A stretch of 64,000 nt of DNA. Source: Azospirillum halopraeferens DSM 3675. Its GTDB lineage: Bacteria > Pseudomonadota > Alphaproteobacteria > Azospirillales > Azospirillaceae. A program made the position numbers and the translations under genes. Under the pieces are notes generated by a model, which saw nothing but the letters and a program-made list of their open reading frames with translations, searched no databases and was not told where the DNA came from. Location: NCBI RefSeq assembly GCF_000429625.1, contig NZ_AUCF01000006.1, positions 124,001 through 188,000 of the forward strand, given 5' to 3'. Below, in pieces: positions 34,558 to 42,697 of the stretch; the stretch's first letter is position 1, and every line of letters begins with the position of its first letter.

Positions 34558-35138
34558 CCACCCGTCGCCGCTGCGTCCCCGCCGCCCTCGTCTTGCCCGC
34601 CCTGTGCGCCATCACCCTGTGGGGCTGTGCCGGAGGACGCGTGGTCGCCGATCACCCCGCCCCCGCCTACACCCCCGGCGAGGTGGCGTACGCCGCGTCC
34701 GACCGCGACCTGGCCGTGGTGCTGCACGGCGCCCCGCCGGGCACCGATCCGGCAACGCTCGGCCCCGCGGTCACCGCGGCCATGCAGGGACGGATCATGG
34801 GTGTGCGGACCAACTTCACCACCACGCCCGGCGAGTCCGCCCGGCCCGACTACCGGGTGGTGATGGCGTTCAATCCGGTGGAGCCGCTGCTGTCCTCCGC
34901 GCTGTGCGCCTCCGGCCCCGTGCCGACGCGCGCCCCGGCCGCCGCCGGTGGCGGCCTGGTGGTGGAGGCGGCGTTCTGCCGCGGCGGCGGCGCGCTGACG
35001 GCGGCCCGCGGCACCCTGGAGTCCTCCGCGGGCCCGGACGACCCGGAGTTCCGCGGTCTGATCGGCGACATCACCTTCGCCCTGTTCCCGGCCTATCGCG
35101 ACAGCGATACCAACATCTGCGTCGGCGCCAACTGCTGA
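34554..35138 (+). CDS. Putative lipoprotein of unknown function
   Basis: This 194-residue protein has a lipoprotein signal with lipobox LWGC (Cys25) after a hydrophobic stretch. The mature part reads YAASDRDLAVVLHGAPPGTDPATLGPAVTAAMQGRIMGVRTNFTTTPGESARPDYRVVMAFNP, a mixed alpha-beta domain I cannot place in a named family. Two pairs of cysteines (ALCASG, AFCRGG and the terminal CVGANC) could form disulfides in the periplasm. It ends 18 bp from the convergent hydrolase. Translation may depend on the short leader frame at 34540-34557. Confidence 0.72.
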   Translation: MTTRRRCVPAALVLPALCAITLWGCAGGRVVADHPAPAYTPGEVAYAASDRDLAVVLHGAPPGTDPATLGPAVTAAMQGRIMGVRTNFTTTPGESARPDYRVVMAFNPVEPLLSSALCASGPVPTRAPAAAGGGLVVEAAFCRGGGALTAARGTLESSAGPDDPEFRGLIGDITFALFPAYRDSDTNICVGANC

Positions 35139-35155
35139 CCGGCCCGAACCGCCGA

Positions 35156-35857
35156 TCAGTCGTAGAGCATCCACAGGCGCAGCAGCGCGGTGACCGCCTG
35201 CGGCTGCTCCATGGCCGCGAGATGGCCGCAGTCCTCCACCACGGCGAGGCGGGCGCCGGGGATCAACCCGGCCATCTCCGCGTGCACCTCCACCGGGGAC
35301 AGAGCGTCCTGGCGCCCGCACACCACCAGCGCCGGACAGGAGACGGCCTTCAGAGAGGCCCGGCTGTCCGGTCGGCCGATGATGGCGGCCTGCTGGCGCG
35401 CGTACGCGTCCGCACCGATGCGCTCGGCCTGGGCGTACACGGACTCGACCAGCGGCCGGTCTCCGAGACGGTCGGGATGGACCAGCCGGGGAAGATGGCC
35501 GGCCACGACCTGGCGCAAGCGGCCGCGGCCGGCCAGTTCAGCGGCGGCGCGGCGATTGGCGCTCTGTTCCGCCGTGTCGGCGTAGGGGTTGGTGTCGAGC
35601 AGGGCCACGCGCTCCACCCTGTCGGGCGCGCGGCGCAGGATCTCCATGGCCACGTAGCCGCCCAGCGACAGGCCGGCCAGGGCGAAGCGCGGCGGTGCCG
35701 CGGCCAGCACGGCGGCGGCCAGCCCCGCCATGGAGTCGGCGCCGGTCAGGTCCCCGACGCTCACGTCGGCGATCTCCGCCAGGTGGCGGGTCTGGTGCTC
35801 CCACAGGGCAGCGTCCAGCGGCATGCCAGGCAGCAGGATCAGGGCGGGACGGTCCAT
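35156..35857 (-). CDS. Alpha/beta fold hydrolase
   Basis: This 233-residue enzyme shows the alpha/beta hydrolase triad: nucleophile Ser64 in GLSLGGY, Asp in CGRQDALSPVEVH and His in EDCGHLAAMEQP. The N-terminal strand MDRPALILLPGMPLDAALW holds the oxyanion-hole HG-like element (LPGMP). Length and motifs match the BioH/RutD-like group of esterases. There is no lid domain insertion large enough to indicate a lipase. The substrate is not predictable. It lies 17 bp downstream of the cysteine hydrolase gene and is likely co-transcribed with it. Confidence 0.87.
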   Translation of the reverse strand: MDRPALILLPGMPLDAALWEHQTRHLAEIADVSVGDLTGADSMAGLAAAVLAAAPPRFALAGLSLGGYVAMEILRRAPDRVERVALLDTNPYADTAEQSANRRAAAELAGRGRLRQVVAGHLPRLVHPDRLGDRPLVESVYAQAERIGADAYARQQAAIIGRPDSRASLKAVSCPALVVCGRQDALSPVEVHAEMAGLIPGARLAVVEDCGHLAAMEQPQAVTALLRLWMLYD

Positions 35858-35874
35858 GGCGGAGACTCCCCTCG

Positions 35875-36417
35875 TCAGCGGATCAGGGACAACAGGGACT
35901 TGAACACCGGCGTGCCTCCGCGCTGCGCCCACTCGAACACCACCATCTCGGTGGACACGATGGTGATGCCCGCCGCGCGCATGCGCGCCACCGCCAGTTC
36001 GGCGTTGCGCGGATCGCGCGAGCCGACGGCGTCGGCGACGAGAAAGACGTTGCGGCCTTGCCCCGCCAGGGCCAGGGCCGTCTGCAGGACGCAGACGTGC
36101 GCCTCGGTCCCCATGATGACGATCTGGTCGCGGCCGGTGGCGTCGAGCCGGTCGAGGAAGCCGGCCTCGCCGCAGCACGAAAAATGGATCTTCTCGAACA
36201 CCGACTCCGGCGCCAGCCGCTCCCGCAGGGCGGACACAGTGACACCGATTCCCTTGGGATAGTGCTCGCTCGCCAGCACCGGGACGGCGACGGCGGCGGC
36301 GGCGTCCAGAAGGATGCCGGCGTTGCGCACCACCGCGTCGGCCCCGCTGACGGCGGGGGCCAGCTTCTCCTGGATGTCGATCAGAAGCAGCACGGATCGT
36401 TCGCTCGACAGCAACAT
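35875..36417 (-). CDS. Isochorismatase-family cysteine hydrolase
   Basis: This 180-residue protein has the family triad: Asp14 (LLLIDIQEKL), Lys76 (FEKIHFSCCGE) and nucleophile Cys109 (MGTEAHVCVLQTALALAG). The cis-peptide-forming VMG-T-E element precedes the Cys as usual. Members cleave amide or vinyl ether bonds in isochorismate, nicotinamide, ureido compounds and similar; the short length fits the YcaC/hydrolase subgroup. GAGGGGA lies upstream of the ATG at 36417. It forms a two-gene unit with the alpha/beta hydrolase downstream and is divergent from rhlE. Confidence 0.87.
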   Translation of the reverse strand: MLLSSERSVLLLIDIQEKLAPAVSGADAVVRNAGILLDAAAAVAVPVLASEHYPKGIGVTVSALRERLAPESVFEKIHFSCCGEAGFLDRLDATGRDQIVIMGTEAHVCVLQTALALAGQGRNVFLVADAVGSRDPRNAELAVARMRAAGITIVSTEMVVFEWAQRGGTPVFKSLLSLIR

Positions 36418-36541
36418 GACGCCATTCCCCTCGCGGTGTCCGCCAACCCTAACCGATGCGGCGCTCCGCCGCCACCCCGCCACCGGGACGATGCCCGGCG
36501 AGAAAATCGGCACCGTTTTCACCTCAGACGTCATTGGCGTA

Positions 36542-36569
36542 TTGACAGTCGGGTTTGACTTCCTATTCT
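36542..36569 (+). promoter_or_regulatory. Sigma-70-type promoter of rhlE
   Basis: TTGACA (36542-36547) and TATTCT (36564-36569) are separated by 16 bp, a near-consensus housekeeping promoter that stands out in this GC-rich sequence. Transcription would begin near 36576, leaving a leader of about 57 nt before the ATG at 36633, which helps decide the helicase start. Confidence 0.65.
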
Positions 36570-36632
36570 GCGATGCCATCTAAAGGCGGGCCGAAGGGCC
36601 GGCTTTTCGTTCTCCAACCAGAAACCAACTGG

Positions 36633-38132
36633 ATGCTATTCTCGGAAATTGGGCTCGGACCTGACGTCCTGCGCGCCATCGAAGACAAGGGTTACACCCA
36701 ACCCACCCCCATTCAGGAACAGGCGATCCCCTGGGTTCTGCGGGGTCGGGACGTGCTGGGCTGCGCACAGACCGGCACCGGCAAGACGGCATCGTTCACC
36801 CTGCCGATGATCGACATCCTGGCCGCGGGCCGGGCGAGGGCACGCATGCCGCGCTCCCTGATCCTGGAGCCGACGCGCGAGCTGGCGGCACAGGTGGCGG
36901 AGAGCTTCGAAACCTACGGGCGCTATCACAAGCTGAGCATGGCGCTGCTGATCGGCGGCGAAACCTTCACCGAACAGGTGAAGCGTCTCGACCGCGGGGT
37001 CGACGTGCTGATCGCCACGCCCGGCCGCCTGCTCGACCTGTTCGAGCGCGGCAACATCATGCTGAACGACATCAAGGTCTTCGTGATTGACGAGGCGGAC
37101 CGCATGCTCGACATGGGGTTCATCCCCGACATCGAGCGCATCGTCGCCAAGCTGCCGAAGATCCGCCAGACGCTGTTCTTCTCGGCCACCATGCCGCCGG
37201 AAATCCGCCGTCTGGCGGACGCCTTCCTGATGAACCCGAAGGAAGTGACGGTCGCCCCGCCGGCCTCGCCGGCGGAGACGGTGACCCAGGCGCTGTGCAT
37301 CGTCCATCCCGAGGACAAGCGCAACGCCCTGCGCCACCTGCTGCGCACCGAGGATGTCAGGAACGCCTTCATCTTCTGCAACCGCAAGCGCGATATCGGC
37401 GTCCTGCAGAAGTCGCTGGAGCGGCACGGCTTCAACGCCGGCGCGCTGCACGGCGACATGGTCCAATCCAAGCGGACCGAGACGCTGGAGGAGTTCAAAC
37501 AGGGCAAGATCACCCTGCTGGTCTGCTCCGACGTGGCGGCCCGCGGCCTCGACGTGCAGGGGCTGAGCCACGTCTTCAACTTCGACGTGCCGATCAACGC
37601 CGAGGACTATGTCCACCGGATCGGCCGTACCGGACGGGCCGGCCGCAGCGGCCGCGCCTTCACCATCGCAACGCCGGAGGACGGGAAGCTGGTCGGCGCC
37701 ATCGCCCGCCTGATCGGCCGGGAGATCCCCTTGATCGCCATCGACGGCCTGGAGACTCCGGGGTTCGAGGATGAGGACACCGTACGCAGCCGTCGCGGCC
37801 GCGGACGCGGCAAGCCCAAGGACGAGGCCCGCGAATCGCGCGAGGCGCGGCCGTCGCGCAGCCGCGGCGAGCGGGACCGCAGCGAGCGGGAGCGTCCGGA
37901 ACGCGAGCGTGCGGAACGGGGACCGGAGCGGGAACGCCCCGAGGCCGAGACGGCTCTGCCGCCCCGCAGCGAGGGGCCGCCGCGGCGTGAACGCGACCGC
38001 CGTCGCCGCCGCGACGAGGACGACGACGACGACTCGCCGGTGATCGGCTTCGGCGACCATCTGCCGGCTTTCATGCTGGCCCCGACGCGCATGCGGTCGG
38101 CCCCGGAGTCCGAGTCCAACCAGGAGGGCTGA
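36633..38132 (+). CDS. rhlE: DEAD-box RNA helicase RhlE
   Basis: This 499-residue ATP-dependent RNA helicase shows all core motifs: Q motif GYTQPTPIQEQAIP, Walker A AQTGTGKT, PTRELAAQ, DEAD in VIDEADRMLDMGF, SAT in FFSATMPP, ARGLDV and HRIGRTGRAGR. The core ends near residue 375. The remaining 120 residues are a low-complexity basic/acidic tail full of Arg-Glu (RSERERPERERAERG, RRRRDEDDDDD), which probably binds RNA or drives condensate formation. RhlE acts in ribosome maturation and mRNA decay. The start at 36633 (MLFSEIGLGPDVL) matches the family and lies downstream of a clear promoter. Confidence 0.94.
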   Translation: MLFSEIGLGPDVLRAIEDKGYTQPTPIQEQAIPWVLRGRDVLGCAQTGTGKTASFTLPMIDILAAGRARARMPRSLILEPTRELAAQVAESFETYGRYHKLSMALLIGGETFTEQVKRLDRGVDVLIATPGRLLDLFERGNIMLNDIKVFVIDEADRMLDMGFIPDIERIVAKLPKIRQTLFFSATMPPEIRRLADAFLMNPKEVTVAPPASPAETVTQALCIVHPEDKRNALRHLLRTEDVRNAFIFCNRKRDIGVLQKSLERHGFNAGALHGDMVQSKRTETLEEFKQGKITLLVCSDVAARGLDVQGLSHVFNFDVPINAEDYVHRIGRTGRAGRSGRAFTIATPEDGKLVGAIARLIGREIPLIAIDGLETPGFEDEDTVRSRRGRGRGKPKDEARESREARPSRSRGERDRSERERPERERAERGPERERPEAETALPPRSEGPPRRERDRRRRRDEDDDDDSPVIGFGDHLPAFMLAPTRMRSAPESESNQEG

Positions 38133-38136
38133 GCCC

Positions 38137-38379
38137 GTGCAGACGATCTTCGTGATGGTCAAGTGCGAACTCGGCAAGGCATACACGGTGGCGGACGCCG
38201 CCGTGCAGGGGATCGAACCGGTGTCGGAGGTGCACTCCATCTCCGGCCAGTACGACCTCCTGATGAAGTGTTACCTGGCGCAGGACACGGACATCGGCCG
38301 ATTCGTGACCGAGAACATCCAGACCCTTCCCGGCGTGCGTGACACCTTCACCCTGATCGCCTTCAAAGCGTTCGCCTGA
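38137..38379 (+). CDS. Lrp/AsnC ligand-binding domain protein (stand-alone)
   Basis: This 80-residue protein is only the RAM (AsnC_trans_reg) effector domain: MQTIFVMVKCELGKAYTVADAAVQGIEPVSEVHSISGQYDLLMKCYL. It has no DNA-binding helix-turn-helix. Stand-alone RAM proteins assemble as decameric or octameric rings and may sense amino acids or modulate full-length Lrp proteins by mixing subunits. The GTG start follows AGGAGGG. It begins 4 bp after rhlE stops, so the two are probably one transcript. It ends before a terminator-like hairpin. Confidence 0.9.
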   Translation: MQTIFVMVKCELGKAYTVADAAVQGIEPVSEVHSISGQYDLLMKCYLAQDTDIGRFVTENIQTLPGVRDTFTLIAFKAFA

Positions 38380-38404
38380 CGGCCCGTCGGCACGGGTCCG
38401 CCGC

Positions 38405-38421
38405 GGGGCGCCGGGCGCCCC
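38405..38421 (+). terminator. GC-rich hairpin after the AsnC-type gene
   Basis: GGGGCGC and GCGCCCC form a perfect 7-bp stem with a 3-nt loop, 26 bp after the stop codon of the small AsnC-type gene. It is followed by CCTT rather than a long T-run. A terminator for the rhlE unit is plausible. Confidence 0.4.
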
Positions 38422-38522
38422 CCTTGCGGCGTGCGGCATGCCGGACGCACCCGCACGCCGACGCACGGCGGGGACCCGCGAAACCGTTGACTTGACAGCG
38501 GTGTTACCTCAAACGTTCGGGC

Positions 38523-40814
38523 ATGGCACAGCATTCCACGCCGCCCTCCCGCCCGCGCCGCAAGGGGCGTCACGGGTCCCGACGCTCCCGCCGCCCGCTG
38601 GCGCTGCGCACCGGTCTGATCGCCCTGACGGTCGCCGTCAGCGTGGCCGCCGCGGCACCGTCGCGCGCCCAGGCACCGACCCGCGACCAGTCGCCGGTGC
38701 TGCTGGTCGCCGATCAGGTGACCTTCGACGAGGAGGGCGGCATCGTCACCGCCCGGGGCAACGTGGAGCTGTCGCAGGGCCTGCGCACCGTGCGCGCGGA
38801 CTCCATCGTGTACAACCAGCGCACCCGGGTGGTCACGGCCACCGGCAACATCCGGCTGGTGGAGCCGTCGGGCGACATCCTGTTCGCCGACTACGCGGAA
38901 CTGACCGACGACCTGCGCAACGCCTTCATCAACAACATCCGCATGCTGATGACCGATGACGGCCGCATGGCCGGCACGGAGGCGGAACGGCGCGGCGGCG
39001 TCCTCACCAGGGTCAACCGGGCCGTCTACAGCCCCTGCGAACTGTGCCCCACCGACCGCACCCGGCCGCCCCTGTGGCAGATCCGTGCCGTGCGCGTGGT
39101 GCACGACACCGAGGAGAAGGAGGTCCGCTACAAGGACGCCGTGCTGGAGATGTTCGGGGTGCCGGTGGCCTACACGCCTTACCTGTCGCACCCCGACCCC
39201 ACGGTGGACCGCAAGACCGGGTTCCTGACCCCGACGTTCGGCAACAGCTCCGACCTCGGCCTGTTCCTGCGCAGCCGCTACTATGTGGACATCGCCCCCG
39301 ACCAGGACGCCACGGTGGAGGTCGGCGTCTTCTCCAAGGAAGGGCTGCTGCTGGGCGGCGAGTACCGCAAGCGCTTCGAGAACGGCACGCTGCAACTCAA
39401 CGGCAGCGTCACCCGCAGCGAGCTTCCCTCCGCCGTCCCTTCGGAGCGGCGCGACGACTGGCGCGGCCACATCGCGGCGCGCGGCCTGTTCGACATCGAC
39501 CCGACCTGGCGCTGGGGCTTCGACGTCAACCGCGCCAGCGACGAGACGTACCTGCGCCGCTACTACGACGTCCGCGAGGACTTCCTGGTCAGCCGCGCCT
39601 TCGTCGAAGGGTTCCGCGGCCGCAACTACGCGGCACTCAACGCCTACGCCTTCCAGGATCTGCGCTACGGCAACACCACGGAGGAGCCGCTGGTGCTGCC
39701 CCTGGCGCAGTACCGCGCCCTGGGCCAGCCCAACGCCACCTTCGGCGGGCGCTGGTCGGTGGACGCCAGCGTGCTGGGTCTCTACCGCAAGGACGGGCGC
39801 ACCACCCAGCGCATCGCGGTGCAGCCCGGCTGGCGGCGGGAGATGGTCTCGTCCTTCGGCCTGGTCACCACCATCGACGCCAGCGTGCTGGTCGCCGGCT
39901 ACCACACCGAGCGGGCCGGCCGGGCGCCCGACTACATGACCGGCGACGACTCGTCCAACCGGTTCCGCCTGTTCCCGCAGGTGCAGGCGATGTTCCGCTA
40001 TCCGTTCGTGCGCTACGGCGAAAGCTCCAGCCAGCTCATCGAGCCGCTGGTCGCCTTCACGGCGGCGCCCAACATCGACAACGACGACATACCCAACGAG
40101 GACAGCCGTGACGTCGAGTTCGACGAGACGGTGCTGTTCCGCCCCAACCGCTTCACCGGCATCGACCGGCTGGAGGGGGGCTCGCGCGTCACCTACGGCT
40201 TCCGGACCGGCATCTACGGCTATCGCACCGGCTCGGCCAGCCTGTTCATCGGTCAGAGCTACCGCCTGACCAAGGAGGCGGATTTCGCCGCCGGTTCCGG
40301 CCTGGAGGAGCGCCTGTCCGACTACGTCGGCCGACTCGACCTGGCGCCTGCCCCCTGGCTGGACGTCAACTACGGCTTCCGCCTGGACCAGGACGGGCTG
40401 CGCCCGCGCCGCCACAATTTGACGGCATCGGCCGGCGTGCCGCAGTTCCGGGCCTTCACCTCCTACACCTACGTGGATCAGACCACCGACCGCAACGCCG
40501 TGCAGCGCAACGAGATCGAGCAGGCGTCGTTCGGCTTCCATTCCCGCCTGTCGCCGCTGTGGACGCTCAGCGCCGGCTACATCCAGGCGTTCGAACCGGA
40601 TCCGGGGCCGCGCTCGGCCGCCCTGGTGCTGACCTATCAGGACGAGTGCTTCACCTTCGAGACCATCGCCCGGCGCGACTTCACCGATGTCCCCGGCGAC
40701 GACGTCAACGAGGGCAGCACGATCCTGTTCCGCCTGGTGTTCAAAAACATCGGCGAGGTCCGCACCCCCGGCATCAGCACCGGCTTCATCGGCGGCGGCT
40801 CGCAACGGGACTGA
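38523..40814 (+). CDS. lptD: LPS-assembly outer membrane protein LptD
   Basis: This 763-residue outer-membrane barrel inserts lipopolysaccharide into the outer leaflet with LptE. A signal sequence follows a basic N-terminus (residues about 28-50, ending AAAPSRAQA). Residues 57-155 form the OstA/LptA-like jelly roll (LLVADQVTFDEEGGIVTARGNVELSQG). The remainder is the barrel, with the family hallmarks YSPCELCP, YTPYLSHPDPTVDRKTGFLTP and the C-terminal DECFTFETIARRDF. Cysteines are retained in CELC and DEC for the inter-domain disulfides. It is not followed by surA-pdxA-ksgA as in many Proteobacteria. Confidence 0.94.
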   Translation: MAQHSTPPSRPRRKGRHGSRRSRRPLALRTGLIALTVAVSVAAAAPSRAQAPTRDQSPVLLVADQVTFDEEGGIVTARGNVELSQGLRTVRADSIVYNQRTRVVTATGNIRLVEPSGDILFADYAELTDDLRNAFINNIRMLMTDDGRMAGTEAERRGGVLTRVNRAVYSPCELCPTDRTRPPLWQIRAVRVVHDTEEKEVRYKDAVLEMFGVPVAYTPYLSHPDPTVDRKTGFLTPTFGNSSDLGLFLRSRYYVDIAPDQDATVEVGVFSKEGLLLGGEYRKRFENGTLQLNGSVTRSELPSAVPSERRDDWRGHIAARGLFDIDPTWRWGFDVNRASDETYLRRYYDVREDFLVSRAFVEGFRGRNYAALNAYAFQDLRYGNTTEEPLVLPLAQYRALGQPNATFGGRWSVDASVLGLYRKDGRTTQRIAVQPGWRREMVSSFGLVTTIDASVLVAGYHTERAGRAPDYMTGDDSSNRFRLFPQVQAMFRYPFVRYGESSSQLIEPLVAFTAAPNIDNDDIPNEDSRDVEFDETVLFRPNRFTGIDRLEGGSRVTYGFRTGIYGYRTGSASLFIGQSYRLTKEADFAAGSGLEERLSDYVGRLDLAPAPWLDVNYGFRLDQDGLRPRRHNLTASAGVPQFRAFTSYTYVDQTTDRNAVQRNEIEQASFGFHSRLSPLWTLSAGYIQAFEPDPGPRSAALVLTYQDECFTFETIARRDFTDVPGDDVNEGSTILFRLVFKNIGEVRTPGISTGFIGGGSQRD

Positions 40815-40827
40815 TGGCGGGCGGCCG

Positions 40828-41361
40828 TCACAGCAAGGCTTCCACCTCGTCCAGCCGCGTCACCACCCGCGTGGCATCGCCCGGCGGGGTGCCGGGCGGC
40901 GCCAGCAGGACGCGGGCGGGGATCCCGGCGGCCCGCGCCGCGGCCATGTCGGTGGGCTGATCGCCGACGAACAGCGAGCGGCCGAGGTCGAGGCCGAGCC
41001 GGCGCTGCGCTTCCAGGATCATGCCCGGCGCCGGCTTGCGCCAGAAGCTGTCGCGGCTGTAGCGCGCCACCGTGCCGTCGCGATGGCAGGGACAATGGAA
41101 GACCCCGGCCAGCGCCACGCCCTGTGCCTCGAACGCCCCAGCCATCCATGCGGTGAGCGCGCGGAACTCCGCCTCGTCATAAAAGCCGCGGGCGATGCCC
41201 GACTGGTTGGTGACCACGACGACGCGATAGCCGCGGTCGACCGCCCGGCGGGCCAGCGCGAAGATGCCGTCGACGAAGGTGAACCGCTCGACGCTGCACA
41301 CGTAGCCGTGATCGAGATTGACGACGCCGTCACGGTCGAGCAGCAGGGCCTTCTCCGGCAT
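40828..41361 (-). CDS. gmhB: D-glycero-D-manno-heptose 1,7-bisphosphate phosphatase (HAD family)
   Basis: This 177-residue HAD-IIIA phosphatase removes the C7 phosphate of heptose bisphosphate in LPS core synthesis. The nucleophile motif DRDGVVN gives Asp9 and Asp11; TNQSGIARGFY and the later VGDQPTDMAAARAAG complete the active site. The structural zinc site is altered: E. coli-type GmhB has CxH and CxC pairs, whereas this protein reads HCPCHRDGT followed by SFWRKPAPGM, so the second Cys pair is absent. The neighbour lptD fits envelope biogenesis. The ATG at 41361 matches the family start. Confidence 0.88.
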   Translation of the reverse strand: MPEKALLLDRDGVVNLDHGYVCSVERFTFVDGIFALARRAVDRGYRVVVVTNQSGIARGFYDEAEFRALTAWMAGAFEAQGVALAGVFHCPCHRDGTVARYSRDSFWRKPAPGMILEAQRRLGLDLGRSLFVGDQPTDMAAARAAGIPARVLLAPPGTPPGDATRVVTRLDEVEALL

Positions 41362-41506
41362 GGGGGTCCTCGGGCGATGACAAGTGTGGGGAACGGCCAC
41401 GTCTTAGCACAGCCCGTCGGTCGCTTGGGGTTGAAACCGGCGGCCGATGCCGTTAGCCATTACCCCACCCGCACACTCCCCACCCCGAGACACCGACCGG
41501 ATCGCC

Positions 41507-42232
41507 ATGGGCCTTGGCCGCTACGACTACGACCGCCGCTACCGCCGCCGCTTCTGGAGCGGGTTCGGCAAGCTGGCGTTCTTCGCCGTGATCCTGCTGG
41601 GCACCGGCCTGTTCGCCTACCAGATGGGAATCGAGCAGCTCAAGGGCCGCGACGTCGCCCTGCGCGAGGAGGTGGCCAGCCTGTCCCGCCAGAAGGCGGA
41701 GCTGGAACTGCTGGCCGGCCAGATGCAGCACGCCGCCCGCGCCGCCGAGGGGCGCGTCCACGACCTGGAGGCCCGCCTCGCCCGCGAGGTGCCGACCGGC
41801 GACCTGGCGGCGCTCGCCGGCCTCGTGCGCAAGCGGCTGTCGGACGGACTGGCGCCGCAGCGCCTGGCCTTCGTCATCGAGAACGCGCAGAACCCGCGCA
41901 ACTGTCAGGCGGCGGAGACCAAGCGCTTCGTCATCACCACCCCGCTGGTCAAGACGGGCAACCGCTCCGCCTCCTTCGCCGGCGGCGCCGTCACGGTGAC
42001 CGGCGAGGGCGAATCGGCCCGCAACGCCCAGGGGGCGCCGGAAGCCTGGTTCGATCCCAACGAGCCGGTGACCCTGCGCATCACCGCCCACGGCGGCGTG
42101 GAGGAGGTGACGACCGGGCGGCTGCCGCTGCACCACGCGGTGGTGATCGACCAGACCGAGCACCGCTTCACCATCGCCGCCGGCCCCCGCTCCTTCGTCG
42201 AGGTGACGGCCGACCGCTGCCCGTTCCCCTGA
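41507..42232 (+). CDS. DUF6776 family membrane protein
   Basis: This 241-residue protein has a basic N-terminus (YDYDRRYRRRFWSGFGK), one membrane span (about residues 23-40) and a short coiled coil (about 45-90: VALREEVASLSRQKAELELLAGQMQHAARAAEGRVHDLEARL). The periplasmic part reads RFVITTPLVKTGNRSASFAGGAVTVTGEGESA and VTLRITAHGGVEEVTTGRLPLHHAVVIDQTEHRFTIAAG, the beta-rich region of DUF6776-like proteins. Function is unknown. The ATG at 41507 has no strong ribosome site; upstream ATG at 41447 is less likely. Confidence 0.75.
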   Translation: MGLGRYDYDRRYRRRFWSGFGKLAFFAVILLGTGLFAYQMGIEQLKGRDVALREEVASLSRQKAELELLAGQMQHAARAAEGRVHDLEARLAREVPTGDLAALAGLVRKRLSDGLAPQRLAFVIENAQNPRNCQAAETKRFVITTPLVKTGNRSASFAGGAVTVTGEGESARNAQGAPEAWFDPNEPVTLRITAHGGVEEVTTGRLPLHHAVVIDQTEHRFTIAAGPRSFVEVTADRCPFP

Positions 42233-42250
42233 CGGCGGCGCGGCCGGCCA

Positions 42251-42697
42251 TCAGGGGGAGCGGTCGTCGTCCCGCTCCCGCACCACCAGCACGGAGCAGC
42301 GGGCGTGCCGCACCACGCGCGCGGCGTTGGGGCCCAGCAGATAGTCGCTGAGTTCCGGCCGGTGGGCACCCAGGACGATAAGGTCGGCCCGGGTGCGCTC
42401 GGCCATCTTCAGGATCGATTCGTAGACGGTGCCCTCCGCCACGATGTGCTGCACCGCCATTCCCGCCGGGACCACGGCGGCCACCCGTTCGTGCAGCCGC
42501 TTCATGATCCTGTCCGCCACATCCTTTTCGTAACCGCGCGGAAAGAACTGGCCGACGATGCTCATGCCGAAATCGGGCATGACGGTCATCACGTGCAGCC
42601 GCGCGTCCATGGCCTGTGCCTGGCGGACGGCGGCCGGCAGGGTGGCGGTCCAGTCGACGTCGGCGTCCACGTCGACGGCCACCAGGATGTCCTTCAT
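42251..42697 (-). CDS. Universal stress protein (UspA family)
   Basis: This 148-residue protein has a single USP domain: MKDILVAVDVDADVDWTATL at the N-terminus and the C-terminal nucleotide-binding signature VLGAHRPELSDYLLGPNAARVVRHARCSVLVVR (G-x2-G-x9-G-S/T-like pattern with LLGPNAARV). It probably binds ATP. Its ATG overlaps the stop of the TRAP permease gene (ATGA), so it is translationally coupled. A USP regulating a TRAP transporter is known for TeaD with the ectoine transporter TeaABC; the same role is inferred here. Confidence 0.92.
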   Translation of the reverse strand: MKDILVAVDVDADVDWTATLPAAVRQAQAMDARLHVMTVMPDFGMSIVGQFFPRGYEKDVADRIMKRLHERVAAVVPAGMAVQHIVAEGTVYESILKMAERTRADLIVLGAHRPELSDYLLGPNAARVVRHARCSVLVVRERDDDRSP

